From assembly GCA_963698085.1 (NCBI GenBank), contig OY969122.1:992001-1056000 (forward strand): a DNA stretch of 64,000 nt. The letters are read 5' to 3'. The translations under genes and the position numbers were made by a program. The notes beneath the pieces were generated by a model that had not been told where the DNA came from, did not search any database, and saw only the letters and a list, made by a program, of their open reading frames with translations. Shown in pieces: positions 33,667 through 40,954 of this stretch (within the stretch, counting starts at the first letter, position 1; each line of letters starts with the position of its first letter). Origin of the DNA: VRUE01 sp963698085 (GTDB lineage Bacteria; Actinomycetota; Thermoleophilia; Solirubrobacterales; 70-9).

Positions 33667-34482
33667 ATGGCACTGCGATGCGTCTACACCGACCTCGACG
33701 GCACCCTGCTCGGGCGCGGCAGCTCGCTCTTCCGCGACGCCGAGGGCGGCTTCTCGCTGGCCCAGTCGCGCGGCCTGGAGGCCTGCCACCGGGCCGGGGT
33801 CGAGGTCGTGATCATGTCGGGGCGGCGCGAGCCCCAGGTCCACGAGGCGGCTCGCCTAATGGGCCAGACCTCCTACATCTACGAGGCCGGCTGCGCCTTC
33901 GCGATCGACGGCGAGACGACGCTCTTGACCGGCGACCTCGTCCCCGACGAGGAGGGCACCGTCTACGAGAAGATCGAGCGGCAGGGCATCCCGAAGCTGC
34001 TCTTCGAGCGCTTCGAGGGGAGGCTCGAGTACCACTCGCCCTGGCACCATGGCCGCGTCCTCTCCCACCTCTTCCGCGGCAAGGTCGACGTCGGCGAGGC
34101 GAACGAGCTGCTCGCCGCCCGGGGCCACGCCGACCTGCGCCTGCTCGACAACGGCGCGATCGGCCGCGAGATGCCGGCGATCGACGGTCCCACCCACGCC
34201 TACCACCTGGTCCCGCAGATAGTTAGCAAGGCGAACGCCGTCGCCGCCCACGCCCACGCCCGCGGCTTCGACCCGGACGAGTGCATCGCGGTCGGCGACT
34301 CGGTCGAGGACCTCGAGGTCGCCGCCGCGGTCGGCCGCTTCTTCGTCGTCGCCAACGGTCCGGAGCGCGACCCCGGCCTGCGCGCCGCCCTCGCCGCCTG
34401 GGACAACGTCACGGTCACCGAGGGGGCGATGGGCGACGGCTTCTACGAGGCCGTCGTATCGACCCTGATGGAGCGTCGCTGA
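33667..34482 (+). CDS. HAD superfamily phosphatase, class IIB (Cof/mannosyl-3-phosphoglycerate phosphatase-like)
   Basis: 271 residues. Motif I VYTDLDGTLLGRG with the nucleophilic Asp near residue 9, motif II VVIMSGRREPQ, a C2-type cap in between (YIYEAGCAFAIDGE...), and motif IV IAVGDSVEDLEVAAAVG. The substrate would be a phosphorylated sugar or glycerate; class IIB members often dephosphorylate sugar phosphates. It is divergent from the dihydropteroate synthase-like gene with 23 nt between, and precedes an MntR-like regulator, separated by an inverted repeat. Confidence 0.82.
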   Translation: MALRCVYTDLDGTLLGRGSSLFRDAEGGFSLAQSRGLEACHRAGVEVVIMSGRREPQVHEAARLMGQTSYIYEAGCAFAIDGETTLLTGDLVPDEEGTVYEKIERQGIPKLLFERFEGRLEYHSPWHHGRVLSHLFRGKVDVGEANELLAARGHADLRLLDNGAIGREMPAIDGPTHAYHLVPQIVSKANAVAAHAHARGFDPDECIAVGDSVEDLEVAAAVGRFFVVANGPERDPGLRAALAAWDNVTVTEGAMGDGFYEAVVSTLMERR

Positions 34483-34495
34483 GCATCCTCGCCGA

Positions 34496-34534
34496 CGGGC
34501 CGGAATGTCCACTCCGGGTCGACATTTCGGCCCG
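34496..34534. promoter_or_regulatory. 14-bp inverted repeat, terminator or operator
   Basis: Arms CGGGCCGGAATGTC and GACATTTCGGCCCG pair at 13 of 14 positions around an 11-nt loop. It starts 13 nt after the HAD stop and ends 11 nt before the TAGTAT box of the following metal regulator. No T-run follows, so an operator for that regulator is as likely as a terminator. Confidence 0.6.
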
Positions 34535-34545
34535 CCGGCGGTCAG

Positions 34546-34551
34546 TAGTAT
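34546..34551 (+). promoter_or_regulatory. -10 box TAGTAT of the MntR-like regulator
   Basis: TAGTAT ends 7 nt before ATG 34559, with no Shine-Dalgarno. It fixes the start at 34559 and implies a leaderless mRNA. Confidence 0.5.
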
Positions 34552-34558
34552 CGGGCCG

Positions 34559-35266
34559 ATGAGTGACGCGACCGTCGCCGAGCAGGAGTACTTGGAGATC
34601 ATGTTCTGGCTGGAGGAGGCCGGGCTGCCGATGACCGGTGCCAACATCGCCCGCGCGATGCAGCTCTCGCCCCCCACCGTGCACGAGATGGTCGGCCGTC
34701 TCGTCGACGACGGCTACGTCGAGCGCAACGCCGACAAATCGCTCGCCTTCACCGCGTCCGGGCGCGAGCACGCCAGCCACATCGTCCGCCGCCACCGCAT
34801 GATCGAGCGCTTCCTCACCGACGTCCTCGGCATCCCCTGGGACGAGGTGCACGAGGAGGCCGAGCGGATCGAGCACGCGATGTCGCCGGTGCTGGAGGAG
34901 CGCATGCGCGCCGCGATCGGCGACGCCACGACCTGCCCGCACGGGCACCCGATCGTCGAGGGCGCCCGCGAGACCGGCTCGCTGCTGGCCGACGTCGAGA
35001 TCGGCGCCGAGGTCCACGTGCTGCGCTTCGAGAACGAGGCGGAGGAGCTTCTGCACTACCTCAAAGAGGCCGGCCTCGAGCCCGGCCTGGAGGGGACGGT
35101 CGAGAGCGCGGACGATGACGGGGTGACGATCGCCTCCGCCGACGGTACCCACACAGTCTCCCGCAGCGTCGCCGAGACCGTCTCGGTCCGCGCCGATCCG
35201 GCGCCGCCGCCGCGCGCCGCGATCCCCGAGCAGCTGGTCCTCTCCTCGGACCGCTACGGCCGCTAG
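34559..35266 (+). CDS. DtxR family metal-dependent repressor, MntR-like metal site
   Basis: 235 residues: N-terminal winged HTH (MTGANIARAMQLSPPTVHEMVGRLVDDGYVER), dimerisation helices and a C-terminal FeoA/SH3-like domain (GSLLADVEIGAEVHVLRFE). Residue numbers align with DtxR: His79, Glu83, Glu105 and His106 are kept, but Cys102 is Glu (EEAERIEHAMSP) and Met10 is Glu. Glu-x-x-Glu-His is the Mn-binding pattern of MntR, so manganese rather than iron sensing is inferred. A leaderless start and an inverted repeat just upstream suggest autoregulation. An aminotransferase gene converges 5 nt downstream. Confidence 0.87.
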   Translation: MSDATVAEQEYLEIMFWLEEAGLPMTGANIARAMQLSPPTVHEMVGRLVDDGYVERNADKSLAFTASGREHASHIVRRHRMIERFLTDVLGIPWDEVHEEAERIEHAMSPVLEERMRAAIGDATTCPHGHPIVEGARETGSLLADVEIGAEVHVLRFENEAEELLHYLKEAGLEPGLEGTVESADDDGVTIASADGTHTVSRSVAETVSVRADPAPPPRAAIPEQLVLSSDRYGR

Positions 35267-35271
35267 TCGGC

Positions 35272-36375
35272 CTAAGCGGGAGAAGCGGCGCGGACCCGCT
35301 CCAGTGCGCGGGCGATGCGCGCTACGCCCTCCCCAATCCGCTCCGGCGGGACGCTGGCGAAGGAGAGGCGGAGGCTGTTCTCGCCCCCATCGATCATGAA
35401 GTCGGGTCCGGCGACGAAGGCGACGCCCTCACCCTTGGCCTCGGCGAGCAGGGCCGGCGTGTCGGTCCCGGGCGCGAGGTCGAGCCAGAGGAAGTAACCA
35501 CCGCCGGGGACGACGAACTCGGCCTCGGGCAGCTGCTCACCGAGCGCGGTGACCAGCGCGTCGCGGCGGTCGCGCAGGGCGCCCTTGACGAAGTCGATGT
35601 TGGCGTCGAGGCCGCCCGACCGGCAGAGCTCGAGCACGACGGCCTCGGCCAGCATGTTGGGCGAGATGTAGGTCTCGTTGGCGCGCTTGGCCAGCTTGCC
35701 GATCTCGGCCGCCGGCCCGGCCAGGTAGCCCACCCGCACCCCGGGGCTGACCGTCTTGGAGAAGGAGGAGGCGTGGACGACGCGGTCGGCGGAGTCGAGC
35801 GAGAGCATCGTCGCCAGCGCCTCGCCCTCGAAGGGAAGCTCGCGGTAGGGATCGTCCTCGAAGATCCAGAAGCCGTGCTCGGCCGCCAGCTCGACCAGCC
35901 TGGTGCGCTTGCCGGCCGAGAGCGTGCAACCGGCCGGGTTGTGGAAGTTGGGGATGACGTGGGCGAGCACGATCGGGCCGGCGTCAAGGGCCGCCTCGAA
36001 CGCGTCCAGGTCGAGTCCGTCCGCCTCCAGCGGCACCGGCACCAGCTCGACCCCGAGCCGCTGCAGCATCAAGAGCGTGCGGTCATACGTCGGCTGCTCG
36101 ACAACGACCCGGTCGCCGGGCTCGAGCAGGTGCTCGAACAGCATCCAGCCGGCCTCGAGCGAACCGTTGGCGATCATCACCTGGCCGGCGTCGAGCTCGC
36201 CGTGGCGCTCGGCGACCCACTGGCAGAGGCCCGGATGCCCGATCCCGGTGCCGTAGGAGAGCGCCTTTTCCCAGTCCTCGGCGAGGGCGCGGGCGGCGGC
36301 GTCGCGCACGGCTTCGCGCGGCAGGATGTCGGCGCTGGGCGCGCCGCGAGCGAATGAGATCGTGTCCCCGGCCAT
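35272..36375 (-). CDS. PLP-dependent aminotransferase, class I/II (2-aminoadipate transaminase-like)
   Basis: 367 residues from ATG 36375, with TAGGCT 8 nt upstream; TTG 36393 gives a slightly longer frame. Fold-type I features: ALSYGTGIGHPGLCQWVAERHG, MIANGSLEAGWML, IPNFHNPAGCTLS, WIFEDDPYRELPF and the PLP-lysine motif HASSFSKTVSPGVRVGYLAGP. It resembles the catalytic part of MocR/LysN proteins without the HTH. The substrate could be an aromatic, branched or aminoadipate amino acid. Confidence 0.85.
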   Translation of the reverse strand: MAGDTISFARGAPSADILPREAVRDAAARALAEDWEKALSYGTGIGHPGLCQWVAERHGELDAGQVMIANGSLEAGWMLFEHLLEPGDRVVVEQPTYDRTLLMLQRLGVELVPVPLEADGLDLDAFEAALDAGPIVLAHVIPNFHNPAGCTLSAGKRTRLVELAAEHGFWIFEDDPYRELPFEGEALATMLSLDSADRVVHASSFSKTVSPGVRVGYLAGPAAEIGKLAKRANETYISPNMLAEAVVLELCRSGGLDANIDFVKGALRDRRDALVTALGEQLPEAEFVVPGGGYFLWLDLAPGTDTPALLAEAKGEGVAFVAGPDFMIDGGENSLRLSFASVPPERIGEGVARIARALERVRAASPA

Positions 36376-36383
36376 CGCCAGCG

Positions 36384-36389
36384 AGCCTA
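36384..36389 (-). promoter_or_regulatory. -10 box TAGGCT of the aminotransferase gene
   Basis: TAGGCT on the minus strand ends 8 nt before ATG 36375 with no ribosome-binding site. Confidence 0.4.
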
Positions 36390-36415
36390 GCAACGCGGGC
36401 GCGGCGGGCGGACGC

Positions 36416-37558
36416 TCAGAGGCCGAGGGTTTTGGCGATGATCGTGCGCTGGATCTCGGAGGTGCCGCCGTAGATCGTCGAGACCATCGTCGCCCGCACG
36501 AGGCGCTCCATGTCGTACTCGGAGGAGTAGCCGTAGCCGCCCATCAGCTGCATGCCCTCGACCGCGACGCGTTTGGCGACCTCGGTCACGTGCAGCTTCA
36601 CCATCGAGGCCTCGCGCGGCAGCATCCGACCGGGGTCCTCGTCGGTCAGAGCCGCGACCCAGCGGGTCATCAGGCGGGCCGACTCGATTTCGGTCGCCAT
36701 GTCGGCGAGGCGGTGCTGGAGCGCCTGGAAGGAGCCGATCGGGCGGCCGAACTGCTTGCGCTCCTTGACGTAGGCGAGGGCGTCGTCGAAGGCGCGCTGG
36801 GCGATGCCAAGCATCGTCGCGGCGAGGATCAGCCGCTCGACGTTGAGCCCCGCCATCAGCTGCGTCCAGGCCTGGTCGACCTCGCCGAGCAGGGCATCGG
36901 CGGGCGCCTCGACGTCGCTCAGGTAGAGCGTGTTGGTCTCTTCGCCGCCCATCGTCTTGATCGGGACGATCTCGAGGCCCTTGGTCTCGCGCGGCAACCA
37001 GATCATCGAGAGCCCCTCGTGCTTGGACTCGCCCTTGGTCGTGCGGCAGACGGCGAGGATGTGGTCGGCGATGTGGGCGTTGGAGATAAAGACCTTCTGC
37101 CCGTTAAGGACGAAGCCGCCGTCGACCTGCTCAGCCGAGGTGGTGAGGGAGCCGACATCAGAGCCGGCCTCCGGCTCGGTCATCGCGATCGCCTCGACCG
37201 CACCGCCGGCGATGCCGCCGAGGATCTCTTGCTTCTGCTCCTCGCTGCCGAAGCGCTGAGTGGCGCCGGCGACGATCAAGGTCGTCGCGTAGCCGCCGAC
37301 CGGGGCCAGACCGCGCGAGGTCTCCTCCATGAAGAGACAGGCGTCGAGCATCGAGCCGCCCGAGCCGCCGTACTCCTCATCGATCGTCACACCAAGCCAG
37401 CCCAGCTCCGCCATCTGCTTGTAGAGGTCGAAGTTGTGGTGCGTCTTGTGACCGTCGGTGAGCTTCTCGCGCTGCTCCTGCGTCCCGCACTCGCGCTCGC
37501 AGAAGTCGCGGATCGCGGCGACGAAGTCCTGCTGCTCATCGGTCAGCGAAAAGTCCAT
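36416..37558 (-). CDS. Acyl-CoA dehydrogenase
   Basis: 380 residues from ATG 37558 (MDFSLTDEQQDFVAAIRDFCE, a typical start of the family). FAD- and substrate-binding motifs: AIAMTEPEAGSDVGSLTTSAE, FISNAHIADHILAVCRT, RKQFGRPIGSFQALQHRLADM and the C-terminal YGGTSEIQRTIIAKTLGL. The family introduces a 2,3-double bond into acyl-CoA; with only partial sequence cues the chain length is unknown. TAGGCT lies 10 nt before the ATG. The region upstream of 37558 in the same frame is not used. Confidence 0.9.
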   Translation of the reverse strand: MDFSLTDEQQDFVAAIRDFCERECGTQEQREKLTDGHKTHHNFDLYKQMAELGWLGVTIDEEYGGSGGSMLDACLFMEETSRGLAPVGGYATTLIVAGATQRFGSEEQKQEILGGIAGGAVEAIAMTEPEAGSDVGSLTTSAEQVDGGFVLNGQKVFISNAHIADHILAVCRTTKGESKHEGLSMIWLPRETKGLEIVPIKTMGGEETNTLYLSDVEAPADALLGEVDQAWTQLMAGLNVERLILAATMLGIAQRAFDDALAYVKERKQFGRPIGSFQALQHRLADMATEIESARLMTRWVAALTDEDPGRMLPREASMVKLHVTEVAKRVAVEGMQLMGGYGYSSEYDMERLVRATMVSTIYGGTSEIQRTIIAKTLGL

Positions 37559-37571
37559 GCGGCGGCGGAGC

Positions 37572-38069
37572 CTATCGGTCCGGCTGGCCGCCCGGCCAGT
37601 CACTCGCCGCGGCCAGCCGCCTCGCCTCCTCGGTTCCCAGATAAGGGGTGAGGACGAACTGGACCACCTCTGCGACCAGGCCGGGCAGCTCCCCCGCTCG
37701 CTGGCGGTCAATGCGGTTGGCGACAATCGTGGCGACGCCGCCCGCCAGCGAGCGCTCCGTCGTCGCCGGCAGGTCGGCGCCGTGCGGGCTCTCGGCGCGG
37801 CCGGCCTCGAGCAGGCCGGCGAGGAAGGTCATCAGCCGCTCGTAGCGTTTGACGCCGTCGACGCCGTGCGCCAGCGCCCCGGCGGTGAGCACACCCGCCG
37901 CAGCGGGTTCGGCGGCGGCGAACTCGAGGCCCTGCCGGACCGCGACTCCCACCCGCTCGGGCCAGGGACCACCGCCCACGCAGGCCATCTCGAGTAGCAC
38001 CTGCAGGCGAGCGAAGGCAGACTCGAACGCGCCGGCGAAATCCTCTGGCTGCTCCGCTCTCCCATCCAT
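37572..38069 (-). CDS. HTH-less TetR C-terminal-domain-like protein (paralogue A)
   Basis: 165 residues from ATG 38069. The whole protein is helical and resembles the ligand/dimer domain of TetR regulators (DFAGAFESAFARLQVLLEMA, AVRQGLEFAAAEPAAAGVLTAGALAHG, SLAGGVATIVANRIDRQ, VVQFVLTPYLGTEEARRLA), but there is no N-terminal HTH. It aligns end to end with the divergent gene at 38266, with shared FAFxRLQ, LEFAA-DPAAARVLT and EFxLTPYxGxxxAR positions. The start could lie further upstream; no -10 box is seen close to 38069, but TATCAT lies at 38129-38134. Confidence 0.65.
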   Translation of the reverse strand: MDGRAEQPEDFAGAFESAFARLQVLLEMACVGGGPWPERVGVAVRQGLEFAAAEPAAAGVLTAGALAHGVDGVKRYERLMTFLAGLLEAGRAESPHGADLPATTERSLAGGVATIVANRIDRQRAGELPGLVAEVVQFVLTPYLGTEEARRLAAASDWPGGQPDR

Positions 38070-38214
38070 GCCCGCCCCCGCGGCCCCGCGCAGTTCGGTT
38101 CCCCCGCCGCATCGCAACGGTCCGGGGAATGATAAACGTCGCTGTCTGAGAACGTGAGCCAGCACCGCAGGCCCGTCACCCTCGAGGCGGCGTGAATCCT
38201 CGCCTCGTACCGGA

Positions 38215-38253
38215 ATCAGATATCTGGTTTTACAGATCAGACATTTGGGTTTA
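38215..38253 (+). promoter_or_regulatory. Two 18-bp direct repeats, 21 bp apart, in the divergent promoter region
   Basis: Repeat 1 (38215-38232, ATCAGATATCTGGTTTTA) and repeat 2 (38236-38253, ATCAGACATTTGGGTTTA) agree at 15 of 18 positions, with a 21-bp period (two helical turns). Repeat 1 contains the perfect palindrome CAGATATCTG. Repeat 2 reaches into the TATAGT box (38252-38257), which lies 8 nt before ATG 38266. It is a likely operator for a cooperative regulator; the region is markedly AT-rich against its surroundings. Confidence 0.65.
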
Positions 38254-38265
38254 TAGTGCCGAGAG

Positions 38266-38760
38266 ATGACTGGCCCAATGCAGGGGGCAGCCCACCGGCC
38301 CCGGGTTCGACCCGGCGAATTCGCCCGCAACTTCGAGACGGCGTTCGCGAAATTGCAGATCGCGATCGAGACCGCCTATGCGGCTGAGCCCGACTGGCCG
38401 ATGCAGGCCGCCGCGGCAATCCGCGCCGTACTGGAGTTCGCGGCCGAGGATCCCGCCGCCGCCCGCGTGCTGACAGGCGACTCGCTCGCCCAGGGCTGCG
38501 GCCATTTCGCCCGCCACAGGCGACCGGTCGATCATCTCGCCCGCCTGCTTGCCGCCGGGCGGGACGCGCATCCCGAAGGCGAGGCGCTTCCGAACCTGCT
38601 CGAGGACGCGCTTGCCGGTGGGATCTTCATGCTCGTCGCCCAGCGCCTCGAAGCAGGCGACGCCGGGACGCTGGCGGCGCTCACCCCCGACGCGATCGAG
38701 TTCGCCCTGACGCCCTATATCGGCCGCGACAAAGCGCGCGATGCGGCTACTCGGAGCTGA
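38266..38760 (+). CDS. HTH-less TetR C-terminal-domain-like protein (paralogue B)
   Basis: 164 residues, almost the same length as its divergent neighbour and clearly paralogous: EFARNFETAFAKLQIAIETA, AIRAVLEFAAEDPAAARVLTGDSLAQG, ALAGGIFMLVAQRLEAGD and IEFALTPYIGRDKARDAA. It has no HTH. It is expected to be a cytoplasmic helical dimer; whether it binds a ligand or a partner protein is unknown. ATG 38266 lies 8 nt after TATAGT with no clear Shine-Dalgarno. The 3' end overlaps the frameshifted gene on the other strand. Confidence 0.72.
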   Translation: MTGPMQGAAHRPRVRPGEFARNFETAFAKLQIAIETAYAAEPDWPMQAAAAIRAVLEFAAEDPAAARVLTGDSLAQGCGHFARHRRPVDHLARLLAAGRDAHPEGEALPNLLEDALAGGIFMLVAQRLEAGDAGTLAALTPDAIEFALTPYIGRDKARDAATRS

Positions 38761-39065
38761 ATATCTCTTCGACGAAGAAGGGGGCCGCCTGAGGCCATGT
38801 GCAGCCGCCAGGTGCTCAGCGAGCGCCCCCAGATAGGTGTCGTAGCGACGTCCCCGGTAGGTTCAGGGCGCTCGGCGATTGCCTCGGCACGCGAGCGATC
38901 GTCAGCGCGAAGCGAGAACTCGTCGAGGAACTCGCGTACGGCGTGATGAAAGTCCTCGCCTCCGCGGACACGGGCGGCGATGCCGGCAAGGGTCTCGGAG
39001 AGACGGTCAGCCGGAGGCGGGTGCGCAGCCAGCCACTCAGAGCTCGTTGTCAGCGGTGTCGCCAT
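38748..39065 (-). pseudogene. Frameshifted small actinobacterial protein gene (two shifts)
   Basis: The frame starts MATPLTTSSEWLAAHPPPAD and reads on to RAEAIAERPEPTGDV. Continuing the recognisable sequence needs a shift just after this, to RYDTYLGALAEHLAAAHGLRR, and another to PFFVEEIFSSE before TAG 38750-38748. The joined product would be about 105 residues. I believe the ERPEPTGD...DxYLAxLAEHLA pattern belongs to a small protein family seen beside actinobacterial toxin-antitoxin genes; its function is unknown. Sequencing error is an alternative, but two separate shifts favour decay. Confidence 0.6.
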
Positions 39066-39131
39066 CGCGCTGATCGTAGGTGCGAGTCATGCGAACGCTG
39101 GGGGTGTGACGGGTCTTGGCACGCACACAAC

Positions 39132-39449
39132 TCACCGAAGGGCGAGAACTAGATCGAGGGCTTCGTCCACCTCGCGCATCTCGCGCACGTTCAGGCGTCC
39201 TGCGAACTCGTCGAGTCGTTGTACGTCGAGAGCGCGCAGTTGCTCCACCATTACGTGCGTACGCTCCTCTGCGACCTCGACCTCGGGCCGAAAGGTTGCC
39301 GGCAACACGCTGCGCGAAGTCGGTGCGACGAGCACGGTCGAGAGCCCGAGAAGCTCATCCGCCTGGACGACGACGGCATAGCGAGAGCCGCGTTGCTCAT
39401 GACCGCGGCGCGACGGCAGCCCCACGCGGTAGACATCACCACGCGTCAC
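39132..39449 (-). CDS. PemK/MazF family type II toxin (endoribonuclease)
   Basis: 105 residues. MTRGDVYRVGLPSRRGHEQRGSRYAVVVQADELLGLSTVLVAP and the later TFRPEVEVAEERTHVMVEQLRALDVQRL match MazF/PemK: an RGDV(Y/W) start, a PxxGHEQxGxRPAV-like loop (here RRGHEQRGSRYAV) and the Q(L/I)RxLDxxRL element. The family cleaves mRNA at short motifs. GTG 39449 overlaps the antitoxin stop by 4 nt. Confidence 0.87.
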   Translation of the reverse strand: MTRGDVYRVGLPSRRGHEQRGSRYAVVVQADELLGLSTVLVAPTSRSVLPATFRPEVEVAEERTHVMVEQLRALDVQRLDEFAGRLNVREMREVDEALDLVLALR

Positions 39450-39700
39450 TCAGGCCACTCGACGGCAATCGCGTCCATGTCGGCCAAGACACTCTCTCGC
39501 TCTTTCCGATCCACCGGGTCCGCCGCCAGACGGGCAACCTCGGCGGCCAAACCCGCTCGCCTGCGCTCACGCTCGGCGGTCTCGGCGATCGCCTCGCGAG
39601 CAGCCTCAGCGCGAGTGATACCCCGCTTGCGAGCGATGTCCTCCAGCGCACGCCAACCGTCTGCGCCGAGACGAAGGGAAAGCGGGTGAGAAGCGGCCAC
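39446..39700 (-). CDS. RHH-type antitoxin partner of MazF/PemK
   Basis: 84 residues from GTG 39700. The N-terminal PLSLRLGADGWRALEDIARKRGITRAEAAREAIAETAERER resembles ribbon-helix-helix antitoxins, and the C-terminal acidic tail (VLADMDAIAVEWPE) fits the toxin-binding segment. It should bind and repress its own promoter. TACACT ends 6 nt before the GTG. It overlaps the toxin gene by 4 nt, so translation is coupled. Confidence 0.82.
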   Translation of the reverse strand: MAASHPLSLRLGADGWRALEDIARKRGITRAEAAREAIAETAERERRRAGLAAEVARLAADPVDRKERESVLADMDAIAVEWPE

Positions 39701-39706
39701 CGGAGG

Positions 39707-39712
39707 AGTGTA
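39707..39712 (-). promoter_or_regulatory. -10 box TACACT of the antitoxin-toxin operon
   Basis: TACACT on the minus strand ends 6 nt before GTG 39700, a leaderless arrangement. It lies 25 nt from the end of tRNA-Thr. Confidence 0.4.
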
Positions 39713-39736
39713 GCGCGACTTGAGCTACAGCAGAGA

Positions 39737-39809
<73 letters not shown>

Positions 39810-40048
39810 GGAAGAGACAACTTTAGCGGCGATCGAGGGGAGTAGGCAGCGACGGCAGCACGCGCAAACCCGCTCCGGGAGCGTCTGCCCGGCCGCTATC
39901 GCCCCGCCACACCGGCCGCGAGCGACAGATGGCGTTCCCCTTCCGGGTGTCCTCCCGGATCTCGGCGAATGGGTCCGCAAACCGCATTCTCAAGACCCAG
40001 GAGGACGCTCCCGGCGGGGTTTGTCAGATTGCTATCGCCGGATCGGGG
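39810..40048. other. Intergenic region with no recognised feature
   Basis: About 240 bases between tRNA-Thr and the secreted protein gene. Short open frames exist on both strands but none resembles a known protein, and I see no strong hairpin, -10 box next to a start, or repeat. Confidence 0.5.
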
Positions 40049-40780
40049 CTAGGGCCACCAGTTCCCATGCATCTCAACTGCACCTTCCATTTCGCCATCG
40101 TGATGCGTTCCTTTCACCCCGCATTTTCCACCACCACCGCTGACTGAATAATCAAACTGTTCATATTCAGTCACGATCGTTGCTTTGACATGACGGTCGC
40201 CTTCGGACCCGGTCTCATTCGTGTAATCCACCGTTCCGAGGGGCTGGCCCGGGAGCGAAAGCGTACATAGAGGTTCGGATTCCCACCCCGACGACAGAAC
40301 CACGAGTTCCAGCGCATGCCCGGCTTCACAGGCCAGTTCAAGGCTGCCCGTGTAGGGAGGGCCCGCGTTGGCGAGGCGATAGACGAACTCACAGCCGTTC
40401 GCGTGGATGATCGCGTCCCGCCCCAAGACCTTGCAGTACCAGAGGCCGCTCGGATCGAACCGCTCTTCTGCTGTCAGCGTCGGCATCAGCAGGGTTTCCC
40501 CTACGAATATATCGGCGCCTTTGCCGCAGCTGAGGTCCCCCGCTTCAAAGTAGAACAGGCTGGTTTTGACCCCATAGTATTTGCTATATGCCTTTCCCTT
40601 AATCTCCACTGGAAATTGGCCGGGTTTGAATTTCGGCTGAAGCGCTTCTTTTTCTGATTCGAGCCCTCCGATACGGAAGTTGACGTTGCCGGCCTGTGCC
40701 GACCCCAGGCCAACGCCAGCCATTGAGGTGAAGGCCAGGACAGCGAAGGTCGCCAGTAACAAGGTTCGACTACGTTTCAT
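40049..40780 (-). CDS. Secreted Cys-rich protein of unknown function
   Basis: 243 residues from ATG 40780. A signal peptide (MKRSRTLLLATFAVLAFTSMAGVGLGSAQA) leads a beta-rich mature part with six Cys (LSCGKG, WYCKVL, NGCEFVY, LACEAG, PLCTLS, GKCGVKG), likely three disulfides. The pattern HANGCEFVYRL...GPPYTGSLELACEAGHALEL...VDYTNETGSEGDRHVKATIVTE...GKCGVKGTHHDGEMEGAVEM resembles a family of extracellular proteins in Solirubrobacterales. Function unknown. The gene is visibly more AT-rich than its neighbours (codons such as AAA, TTC, AAT, GAA are common). Confidence 0.7.
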   Translation of the reverse strand: MKRSRTLLLATFAVLAFTSMAGVGLGSAQAGNVNFRIGGLESEKEALQPKFKPGQFPVEIKGKAYSKYYGVKTSLFYFEAGDLSCGKGADIFVGETLLMPTLTAEERFDPSGLWYCKVLGRDAIIHANGCEFVYRLANAGPPYTGSLELACEAGHALELVVLSSGWESEPLCTLSLPGQPLGTVDYTNETGSEGDRHVKATIVTEYEQFDYSVSGGGGKCGVKGTHHDGEMEGAVEMHGNWWP

Positions 40781-40954
40781 TTCACTTACACTCCATCTCC
40801 GTCGCCTAGCTTTCGACTGGATATCGTCATTACCTGTTCTCGATGGGCGCCAAGCTAGGACACGCTGTGGCAGCGCTGTCGTCCTGCTGTCTAGGCTCCC
40901 ATTGCGGTTGGACCGGCGCTGGACCAATGTGAGATGTAATTCGCGAAAGGGTTC

